Positions 1 through 5,146 of a DNA stretch of 5,146 nucleotides are shown here, piece by piece. The number at the start of each line of letters is the position of its first letter. Position 1 is the first letter of the stretch. The DNA is from Bacteroidaceae bacterium (GTDB taxonomy: Bacteria; Bacteroidota; Bacteroidia; Bacteroidales; Barnesiellaceae_A), in NCBI GenBank assembly GCA_017561285.1, contig JAFZDG010000082.1:1-5146 (forward strand), in the 5' to 3' direction. A program made the translations under genes and the position numbers. Under the pieces are notes generated by a model, which was not told the DNA's origin, ran no database searches, and saw only the letters and a list, made by a program, of their open reading frames with translations.

Positions 1-1
1 A

Positions 2-3000
2 GCTTGCCAAAAAGAGAACGATCTCGTCAATGGCAACGAGGTAATGGTTAACTTCGAAGTAAGCGCACCTGTGATTGCCACTCGTGCTTACAGTGATGGT
101 GAAACCGCCAAAAATTTGCAGTATGCTGTATATAACAGCAGCAAAGTACTCCTTGAAAATATGCAATATGCAAATCCTTTTGCTGAGGAAAAAGGTGTTG
201 GTACAGCAGAGATGAATAATCTCAAAGCCAAAGTAAGTATGCGTCTTGCTTTGGGTAACGAGTACTATGTACTCTTCTGGGCTGAGGCTAACGGTGCTCC
301 TTATGATGTTAATTTCGCCGACAAAACACTTGCTGTTGATTACACCAATGCATTGAGCAACGACGAGAATCGCGATGCTTTCTACTGCTGGAAAAAAGTA
401 ACAGACGAAGAGCTCCGCAGAGGTTCTGTAAAGATTGAGATGCGTCGTCCCTTCGCACAACTCAACATCGGTACAGGCGATACTGAAATAGCAAAGGCTT
501 CGGGTGTAGAAGTAGAAACAACAGCTGTTAAGGTAAAAGCATACCAAACAATGGATTTCGTTGAGGGTAAAGTTTCTAACGCCGTTGAAGCTGGTGTACA
601 ATTTGATTTCGCTGCAAAGCCTGTTAATCAAACATTCCCCGTAGCCAATTACGACTACTTGGCCATGAACTACCTCCTTGTAGGTACCGACAAAGAAGTT
701 GTAAACGAAGTAGTATTTGAATATACAGGTGCTGAGGCTACCACTCCCGAGAAACGCGTATTCACCAGCATTCCTTTGCGTCGCAACTATCGTACCAACA
801 TCTACGGTAACTTGTTGACTCAAGCTGTTGACTTCAACGTTGAAATCAAACCCGAATACTTGGGCGCTGAAAACGTAGAGGCTTGGGATGGTAGTACTGT
901 GACTGAGCCTGCTTATGAAACTACTACTCAAACTTATAGCGTAGAGACCGGTGCTGAATTGGCTTGGTTGGCTGCTCTTGTTAATGGTACACTTCCCGCA
1001 GATGTTCGTTCTGAAGAGTTTGCTTCTGCCGACAATTTGAAAGGTGTTACTATTAAGTTGGAAAAGGATGTTGAACTTGCCGGTCGCGAATGGACTCCTA
1101 TAGGTGCTGGTGATCACAAGTTTGAAGGTACATTCGATGGTAATGGTTTTGCTATTAATAACCTTGTTATTACAGGTTATAATAGCACTGTTGGTTTCTT
1201 CGGTAACACATGTAATGGTGAAATCAAAAACCTTACTATAGAGAATGCTAAGGTAAGCGGTCGCCTCAATGTAGGTGTTGTGGCCGGTAATCCTTATACA
1301 TCTAAATATACTAACATCACTGTTAAAGGTCTTGTACAAGTAAACGGTATGGCATATGTAGGTGCTGTAGGTGGTAAAAATGCTTATGCCAACTGGACTG
1401 ATATTACAGTTGCTGTAGAACCCGGTAGCTATGTAAAAGCTAACTCAGTAGAGAATGGTACAGCATATCGCACTTATGTAGGTGGTGTAGTAGGTTTCAA
1501 TGGTGAGGGTACTCACTCATTCACCAATATTACATCAAATATCAACGTTGAAGGTTCAACATGCGATGTGGGTGGTTTGTTTGGTATTGCTCACTATGGC
1601 AACAAATTTGAGAACCTTACTTGCACAGGTAATGTAACAATTACCAATGCTGAAGAGTCGGAAGAAGCCGAAGAAATTGGTGGTATTGCCGGTGTATGGA
1701 ATAATGGTGGTCAAGATGTTGTATTTACAAACTGCAAGTTTACCGGTAAAGTTACTACAAACATTGAGCGCAATAAAGTATGGTATGGCAATCTCATTGG
1801 TAAGCCTTATAGTAAAGATGGTAAAGGTAAACTTATTATCGACGGTTTGGAATTTACTGCTCAAGGTGTAAATCTTAATAAAATAAATGATATTCTTGCT
1901 ACCGGTAATGGTTTCGTGTTCCCCTTCGATTTAGTTGGTAAAGCCGAAGCAAGTAATGCTTATGGTGTAACCGGTTTGACTCAACTCAAGGGTGGTGTTC
2001 TTGATGGTAACAACTATACACTTAATGTTACCGGTGCAAATACAACTTGGGCATCTGCTATCAATACTACAGGTGGTACTATTAAGAATCTTACTGTAGC
2101 AGAAGGTTTCCGAGGTATCTTTGTAAATCATAACAGTGATCATGCCGAGAAAGTTATCTTGAATAATGTAACAATCGATGGTCCTGTTTACACTATCTCT
2201 TGCGACCAAGGTACAGGACAAGGTTTGGATGCTGTAAGTTCTACATTCAACGGTTGGACAAGCTATGCAGCTACTATTGGTAATGTAACATTCACCGATT
2301 GTAATTTTGGTGAAGGTGCAGGTTATGCATTCTGCCGTCCTTACGCTCCTACAGTATTTACAGACTGTGATTTCGCAGCAGGTTATGAGATTGATGCTCG
2401 TGCAAAAGTAACATTTGATAATTGCCGTCTCAATGGTGTTACTATTACAGCTGAAAACTATACATCTTTGGTTACTTCAAATCAAGGAAACGTAGCTTTC
2501 CCTGCTAATGTTTCTAATAGTGCTGATTTGGCTGCTGCTCTTACAAGTGGTGCTGCGAAGGTGTATCTTTCAGAAGGAGAGTACACAATGCCCGCAGGTA
2601 GTAGCTTTACAAAGAATACTACACTCGTATGTGCCGAGGGTACAATTTTCACAGGTAACTCTAAGTTGAACATCAACGGTGCAACAATCATCGGTGCTAC
2701 CTTCTCAAATCCTTCTGGTACAGCTGTTGATCAAACCATCAACGGTACTTTCAAAGGTTGTAAATTTGAGGGCGCAAACGGTGCTCGTTGGTGCTATGCC
2801 GGTGAGACTGTAGTATTTGAGGATTGCGTATTCAGTGGTTCTACTTATGGCGTACACTTTGATGGTGGTGCCAATGATGTAATCTTCCGTAACTGCACAA
2901 TTTCCGGTTTCAATGCTTTGGCTGGTGGTATAGAAATGGTTACATTCGAGGGTTGCACATTCAAGGGTAACGGTAAGAGCGCTTATAACGGTGCAAACCT

Positions 3001-3220
3001 TTGGGGTAGCGCCAAGATGATTAATTGCGAGTTTACTTTCGATGGCACAACTGCTAACGAATGGATTGACTGCATCGGTACTGACAAAACTTACGAGTTT
3101 ACAAATTGTACTATCAATGGTATTGCTTTCACAGCTGAAAACTACACAACTTATAGCGAGAATATTTTCTCTCGTAATCATAGTAAAGTTAAGATTAACG
3201 GTGTAGATTGCCAAATGTAA
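2..3220 (+). CDS. Surface lipoprotein: fimbrillin-like N-terminus, GLUG-type repeats and C-terminal beta-helix (5' partial)
   Basis: The frame is open from base 2, giving ACQKENDLVNGNEV before the first Met at base 44. The Cys at bases 5-7 looks like a lipobox cysteine (SAC/AxC followed by QKE), so the true start and signal peptide lie upstream and the ATG at 44 is internal. Numbering from that Met: residues 1-270 resemble Bacteroidales fimbrillin-like domains (DUF6562 type: early ATRAYSDG, late RRNYRTNIYGNLLT). Residues 285-360 carry a linker with AELAWLAALVNG and EWTPIG, then TFDGNG near 362. Six GLUG-like repeats follow at 380-550 (TVGFFGN, NVGVVAGN, YVGAVGGKN, YVGGVVGFN, DVGGLFGIA, EIGGIAGVW). 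From about 620 to the end are beta-helix rungs of the form xFxxCxF (TFTDCNF, VFTDCDF, VFEDCVF, TFEGCTF). It ends in KINGVDCQM, with no obvious type IX sorting domain. The likely role is a surface-anchored adhesin or fimbria-like structural protein; no catalytic residues are recognised. Domain family names are from memory of motifs, not a search. Confidence 0.9.
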   Translation, partial: ACQKENDLVNGNEVMVNFEVSAPVIATRAYSDGETAKNLQYAVYNSSKVLLENMQYANPFAEEKGVGTAEMNNLKAKVSMRLALGNEYYVLFWAEANGAPYDVNFADKTLAVDYTNALSNDENRDAFYCWKKVTDEELRRGSVKIEMRRPFAQLNIGTGDTEIAKASGVEVETTAVKVKAYQTMDFVEGKVSNAVEAGVQFDFAAKPVNQTFPVANYDYLAMNYLLVGTDKEVVNEVVFEYTGAEATTPEKRVFTSIPLRRNYRTNIYGNLLTQAVDFNVEIKPEYLGAENVEAWDGSTVTEPAYETTTQTYSVETGAELAWLAALVNGTLPADVRSEEFASADNLKGVTIKLEKDVELAGREWTPIGAGDHKFEGTFDGNGFAINNLVITGYNSTVGFFGNTCNGEIKNLTIENAKVSGRLNVGVVAGNPYTSKYTNITVKGLVQVNGMAYVGAVGGKNAYANWTDITVAVEPGSYVKANSVENGTAYRTYVGGVVGFNGEGTHSFTNITSNINVEGSTCDVGGLFGIAHYGNKFENLTCTGNVTITNAEESEEAEEIGGIAGVWNNGGQDVVFTNCKFTGKVTTNIERNKVWYGNLIGKPYSKDGKGKLIIDGLEFTAQGVNLNKINDILATGNGFVFPFDLVGKAEASNAYGVTGLTQLKGGVLDGNNYTLNVTGANTTWASAINTTGGTIKNLTVAEGFRGIFVNHNSDHAEKVILNNVTIDGPVYTISCDQGTGQGLDAVSSTFNGWTSYAATIGNVTFTDCNFGEGAGYAFCRPYAPTVFTDCDFAAGYEIDARAKVTFDNCRLNGVTITAENYTSLVTSNQGNVAFPANVSNSADLAAALTSGAAKVYLSEGEYTMPAGSSFTKNTTLVCAEGTIFTGNSKLNINGATIIGATFSNPSGTAVDQTINGTFKGCKFEGANGARWCYAGETVVFEDCVFSGSTYGVHFDGGANDVIFRNCTISGFNALAGGIEMVTFEGCTFKGNGKSAYNGANLWGSAKMINCEFTFDGTTANEWIDCIGTDKTYEFTNCTINGIAFTAENYTTYSENIFSRNHSKVKINGVDCQM
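2447..3147 (+). repeat. Duplicated module end (TAENYT) inside the lipoprotein gene
   Basis: The 17-bp string at 2447-2463 (acagctgaaaactatac) recurs at 3131-3147 with one change, 684 bp apart and in frame. At protein level the context is similar: DNCRLNGVTITAENYTS in the first copy and TNCTINGIAFTAENYTT in the second. Each copy follows a run of beta-helix rungs. This suggests the C-terminal beta-helix consists of two related modules, the second reaching to the end of the protein. The coordinates span from the first motif to the second. Confidence 0.55.
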
Positions 3221-3243
3221 TCTTATCTTGTGTAATATATCTA

Positions 3244-3277
3244 CTGCGCTCCTCACATCGAGGGGCGCAGTTTTTTT
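3244..3277 (+). terminator. Intrinsic terminator of the surface lipoprotein gene
   Basis: An 11-bp stem, 3244-3254 (ctgcgctcctc) with 3260-3270 (gaggggcgcag), has one G-U wobble, a 5-nt loop (acatc) and a run of seven T at 3271-3277. It lies 24 bases after the stop codon at 3218-3220. This is a textbook Rho-independent terminator on the plus strand, and it separates the lipoprotein gene from the downstream unit. Confidence 0.93.
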
Positions 3278-3332
3278 ATGAGATAAATGAACGGATGGTT
3301 ATGTTATAGTCCGGTATCGGAGTGAGAATTTC

Positions 3333-3347
3333 GCGTCTTCCAGACGC
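3333..3347. repeat. Short perfect inverted repeat (gcgtct-tcc-agacgc)
   Basis: A 6-bp perfect stem with a 3-base loop sits between the terminator and the first 84-bp repeat. It has no T-run, so it is not an intrinsic terminator. It lies 20 bases before the first 84-bp unit and may belong to the same dispersed intergenic element, but only one copy is in this window. Confidence 0.5.
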
Positions 3348-3367
3348 AAATATTTGATAAAGATACA

Positions 3368-3451
3368 TTTCCCCCGCACTTCGCTGCTCCGCATCTCGTA
3401 CGGGGCTACCATATTTCGGGGCATAAAGCCCCTCAACCGGTGCTTCGCACC
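3368..3451. repeat. 84-bp GC-rich structured repeat, copy 1
   Basis: This 84-bp unit is repeated 106 bp downstream with 79 of 84 bases identical. It begins with tttcccccgcacttcg and ends with ggtgcttcgcacc, a perfect hairpin (5-bp stem, ttc loop, 3439-3451). It also holds a perfect 5-bp stem ggggc/gcccc (3418-3422 with 3428-3432, loop ataaa). The unit lies between a terminator and a promoter, outside any convincing gene, so it resembles a dispersed intergenic palindromic element. Open frames across it (for example 3354-3641 plus and 3276-3518 minus) translate into low-complexity, Arg/Ser/Pro-rich sequence without domain features and are not called as genes. Confidence 0.85.
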
Positions 3452-3473
3452 CCGTTCGATGGGATTGTTTATG

Positions 3474-3557
3474 TTTCCCCCGCACTTCGGTGCTGCGCAT
3501 CTCGTACGGGGCTACCATATTTCGGGACGTAAAGCCCCTCCACCGGTGCTTCGCACC
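3474..3557. repeat. 84-bp GC-rich structured repeat, copy 2
   Basis: This is the second copy of the unit at 3368-3451, in the same orientation, after a 22-bp unrelated spacer (3452-3473). Five substitutions separate the two. Two of them (acgt in place of gcat) weaken the internal ggggc/gcccc stem seen in copy 1. Another (g at 3490 in place of c) completes a gcac-ttcg-gtgc hairpin with a UUCG tetraloop at 3482-3493. The terminal ggtgc-ttc-gcacc hairpin (3545-3557) is unchanged. Confidence 0.85.
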
Positions 3558-3710
3558 ATCCTATATACGGATATCAATGATGCGATATCGTATTCAGGTG
3601 TTATAATTGTGTTAAAATACAGATATTTCAATCGGTTGTAAGTCAATCTATTGCGCAACGTCTAATCATCATTAGGTATCGCTTAACTTAAAAATAGTAA
3701 TAAATAGTTA
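3558..3710. other. AT-rich intergenic spacer without a recognisable gene
   Basis: I see no coding frame of note here. Small symmetric elements are present: ttgcgcaa at 3651-3658 (perfect 8-bp palindrome) and ctaat-catc-attag at 3662-3675 (5-bp stem, 4-base loop). The latter lies about 35 bases upstream of the -33 box, a place where a regulator could bind, but neither element matches an operator I recognise. Confidence 0.5.
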
Positions 3711-3741
3711 TTTGCGCTATCGGTTTTGTGTCGTATCTTTG
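3711..3741 (+). promoter_or_regulatory. Bacteroidota sigma-70-type promoter for the small protein and TonB receptor unit
   Basis: TTTG at 3711-3714 and TATCTTTG at 3734-3741 match the Bacteroidota -33 (TTTG) and -7 (TAnnTTTG) consensus exactly, with a 19-nt spacer. Transcription would start at about 3745-3749, right where the leader stem begins. There is no comparable promoter directly in front of 4332, so the receptor is probably read from here too. Confidence 0.82.
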
Positions 3742-3748
3742 CAACCGA

Positions 3749-3823
3749 ATTGCGAAGATAGGCTGCGCTCGTTGCGAGCCAAAGCGATGTTTTAGAGGCT
3801 TGTAGGTGCTATCTCGCCGCAAT
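3749..3823 (+). promoter_or_regulatory. Structured 5' leader with long-range stem
   Basis: The predicted transcript can close on itself: attgcg at 3749-3754 pairs with cgcaat at 3818-3823, and agatag at 3756-3761 pairs with ctatct at 3809-3814, with a small asymmetric internal loop between. Inside is a hairpin gctcg-ttg-cgagc (3767-3779). The stem begins at the predicted transcription start and ends about 33 bases before the proposed start codon. It does not match a riboswitch class I know; the GCCACTG box of cobalamin riboswitches is absent. A regulatory role is inference. Confidence 0.5.
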
Positions 3824-3856
3824 CGGGAAACGGATAAATTTTATAATAATATACAC

Positions 3857-4183
3857 TTGAGAAGGAGAGAACTCATATACGCTATTGTGATGTTATTGGC
3901 ATTCTTGCCTGTAACAGCGGTAAAGATTTTCGATATTCACTCCGATGCTCGATTTCATGAGTTGTATCCCGATGACGAGGAACGTGCGCACCGCGAGGCG
4001 GCCGCTGCTATGGACGACTGTCCGTTCTGTCACATACAGTTGTCGCAGTTTGTTGCTACGCCGGCGTGTGTGTTACCCCCTGTACCTTGCACTACGCTGC
4101 ACGATTATACCCATTGTGTAGTATCGCGTGTCGATTTGTACCCACATTGCGGTTATCTGCGTGCCCCACCTGTCTTTTCATAA
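3857..4183 (+). CDS. Small Cys/His-rich membrane or exported protein, possibly DUF2946-like
   Basis: This 108-residue frame starts at TTG (3857), giving LRRRELIYAIVMLLAFLPV: a positive N-terminus and one hydrophobic segment (residues 5-22), a signal peptide or membrane anchor. The rest carries seven His and six Cys, including CPFCH at 55-59, then Cys 71, 78, 87 and 98, and ends LRAPPVFS. A CPxC motif and an RAPP-type tail recall DUF2946-like small proteins, some encoded beside TonB receptors; this match is from memory. The start is uncertain. The frame extends upstream to GTG 3806, but that codon is inside the leader stem and would add a basic, polar N-terminus before the hydrophobic segment. 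ATG at 3890 would remove the basic residues. It is probably co-transcribed with the receptor at 4332 and may bind or deliver a metal ion in the envelope; function is unproven. Confidence 0.75.
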   Translation: MRRRELIYAIVMLLAFLPVTAVKIFDIHSDARFHELYPDDEERAHREAAAAMDDCPFCHIQLSQFVATPACVLPPVPCTTLHDYTHCVVSRVDLYPHCGYLRAPPVFS

Positions 4184-4331
4184 TGCTATGTTGCTCCGAG
4201 CGAGCGCTCTTACTCATTATCTACTGTGCCGGTGTGTTGTGTCAACCCATCGTGCATAATCGAAATCTTTAATCAATATTATCTTATAACAACACACAAC
4301 ATCGTTGTGTGCATTAAAACATTGTGCATCA
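4184..4331 (+). promoter_or_regulatory. Intercistronic region with mutually exclusive pairings before the TonB receptor
   Basis: A perfect hairpin cacacaac-atc-gttgtgtg (4293-4311) ends 20 bases before the receptor start. It has no T-run, so it is not an intrinsic terminator. The 9-base segment gtgtgttgt at 4232-4240 is perfectly complementary to acaacacac at 4289-4297, which overlaps the left arm of that hairpin, so the two pairings exclude each other. An 8-bp palindrome (gagcgctc) lies near 4203. No separate promoter is recognised here, and there is no clear Shine-Dalgarno; the A-rich stretch before ATG is usual in Bacteroidota. Confidence 0.45.
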
Positions 4332-5146
4332 ATGAAAAGACTATCTATACTATTTACACTTCTTTTGCTGTTCGTTTCAGCACAAGCTCACACACCCACT
4401 CATGACAGTCACAAGCATACCCAGGATAAACCTACCGATGCTCACCTCTATGGTCACGTGACCGACAAGAGTACCGGTGAGCATATGGCCTATATCAGTG
4501 TGCGTCTCAAGGGTACTACCATAGGTGTAATGACCGATGCTACCGGCCACTATTTCATCAAAAATATTCCGGAGGGCACTTATACCGTCGTAGCGCGTTC
4601 GTTGGGTTATGCTTCGTTCGAGCGCGAAGTAACACTCTACCCCGGCGACTCGAAGGAGCTTAACTTCAGTATCTTACCCGAGCAGTTTTCGCTCGATGAG
4701 GTGGTTGTCACCTCCAATCGCAATGTAACTACCCGCCGTATGGCACCTTCGTTGGTAAAGGTACTCGATGTGAGTACACTCTCGAAGGTAAATGCTGCTT
4801 GTATTGCCGAGGGTTTGAACTTTCAGCCCGGTGTACGTGTAGAAGATAACTGCCAAAACTGTGGTTTTCAACAGGTTCGCATCAATGGTCTCGATGGCCA
4901 CTATTCGCAAATACTCATCGACTCGCGCCCCATTTTCAGTGCCTTGTCGGGCGTGTATGGTTTGGAGCAGATTCCTGCCAATATGATAGAGCGTGTAGAG
5001 GTGGTGCGTGGCGGTGGTTCGGCACTCTTTGGCTCTTCGGCTGTGGGTGGTACGGTCAATATCATTACCCGCGAGCCACTGCACAACTCGGCATCGGCAT
5101 CGCACTCAGCCACGCTCATTGGGGGTAGTGCGTGGGACAATAACAC
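4332..5146 (+). CDS. TonB-dependent outer-membrane receptor, N-terminal part (3' partial)
   Basis: The frame starts at ATG 4332 and stays open to the window end (271 codons seen; such receptors usually run to 650-800 residues). Residues 1-19 are a signal peptide (MKRLSILFTLLLLFVSAQA), probably cleaved before H20. The mature N-terminus HTPTHDSHKHTQDKPTDAH is His-rich. Residues 39-117 form a carboxypeptidase-regulatory-like domain (LYGHVTDKSTGEHM, TDATGHYFIKNIPEGTYTV, LGYASFEREV). FSLDEVVVTSNR (119-130) is the TonB-box-like stretch. The plug begins after it: LNFQPGVRVEDNC, QVRINGLDGHYSQILIDSRP, IPANMIERVEVVRGGGSALF and GSSAVGGTVNIITRE are classic plug motifs. The plug carries a CxxC pair (C174, C177). 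The protein imports a ligand across the outer membrane using TonB-ExbBD energy. His residues and the upstream Cys/His-rich gene suggest a metal or metal complex; the substrate cannot be read here. The beta-barrel lies outside the window. Confidence 0.95.
   Translation, partial: MKRLSILFTLLLLFVSAQAHTPTHDSHKHTQDKPTDAHLYGHVTDKSTGEHMAYISVRLKGTTIGVMTDATGHYFIKNIPEGTYTVVARSLGYASFEREVTLYPGDSKELNFSILPEQFSLDEVVVTSNRNVTTRRMAPSLVKVLDVSTLSKVNAACIAEGLNFQPGVRVEDNCQNCGFQQVRINGLDGHYSQILIDSRPIFSALSGVYGLEQIPANMIERVEVVRGGGSALFGSSAVGGTVNIITREPLHNSASASHSATLIGGSAWDNN

Noticed and set aside
1556..2691. Several shorter frames (minus 1556-1864, 1931-2221, 2482-2691; plus 1647-1871) within the lipoprotein gene
   Set aside because: All overlap a well-supported coding frame, show no motif, and have no promoter or start context of their own.
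2705..3256. Long open frame on the minus strand (183 codons) opposite the end of the lipoprotein gene
   Set aside because: It lies antisense inside a clearly coding plus-strand gene and runs into the terminator. Its translation is Thr/Ser/Cys-rich with no domain, and it arises from the skewed codon use of the beta-helix repeats.
3368..3557. CRISPR array
   Set aside because: Only two copies of an 84-bp unit are present, with one 22-bp spacer; the units are too long and the spacer too short for a CRISPR array, and no cas genes are seen.
3276..3641. Open frames across the repeat region (minus 3276-3518, plus 3354-3641)
   Set aside because: Both run through the 84-bp repeats, and their translations repeat because the DNA repeats. 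They overlap each other, lack promoters and contain no domain. They are best seen as artefacts of a GC-rich structured element.
3745..3856. Cobalamin riboswitch in the leader
   Set aside because: TonB receptors often have one, but the GCCACTG box and the expected arrangement of helices are missing and the leader is too short.
4066..4272. Plus-strand frame overlapping the end of the small Cys/His-rich gene
   Set aside because: It overlaps in another frame, has no start context and gives no recognisable protein; the CPFCH frame is the better candidate.
4293..4311. Intrinsic terminator between the small gene and the receptor
   Set aside because: The hairpin is perfect but is followed by cattaaaac, not a T-run, so termination is unlikely.
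4674..5146. Minus-strand frames opposite the TonB receptor (4674-5105 and 4901-5146)
   Set aside because: The plus strand encodes unmistakable receptor plug motifs across the same bases; these are antisense shadows.

Overview
The window looks like a piece of a Bacteroidales (Bacteroidota) chromosome. Three things point there: a long cell-surface protein with a fimbrillin-like N-terminus followed by GLUG-type and beta-helix repeats; a promoter of the Bacteroidota form (TTTG, 19-nt spacer, TAnnTTTG); and a TonB-dependent receptor with an N-terminal carboxypeptidase-regulatory-like domain. The species cannot be read from the sequence.

Layout. (1) Bases 2-3220 (+) hold one long surface lipoprotein gene cut at its 5' end by the window edge. 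The frame stays open to the first base and encodes ACQKEN, a probable lipobox cysteine, ahead of the first in-window ATG at 44. A strong intrinsic terminator follows at 3244-3277. (2) Bases 3278-3710 carry no convincing gene. They hold a short hairpin, two copies of an 84-bp GC-rich structured repeat spaced 106 bp apart, and about 150 bp of AT-rich sequence. (3) A promoter at 3711-3741 opens a second transcription unit, beginning with a leader that can fold into a long-range stem (3749-3823). This unit encodes a small Cys/His-rich membrane or exported protein (about 3857-4183, non-ATG start) and, after a 148-bp gap with mutually exclusive pairings, a TonB-dependent receptor (4332 to the window end, 3' end missing).

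How the genes work together. The large lipoprotein is a separate surface adhesin or structural protein. The small Cys/His-rich protein and the receptor probably form an operon. The small protein has CPFCH and other Cys/His residues, the mature receptor starts with a His-rich stretch, and its plug has a CxxC pair. This suggests uptake or sensing of a metal ion or metal complex, but the substrate is inference. No mobile element genes, CRISPR arrays, tRNAs or rRNAs are seen.
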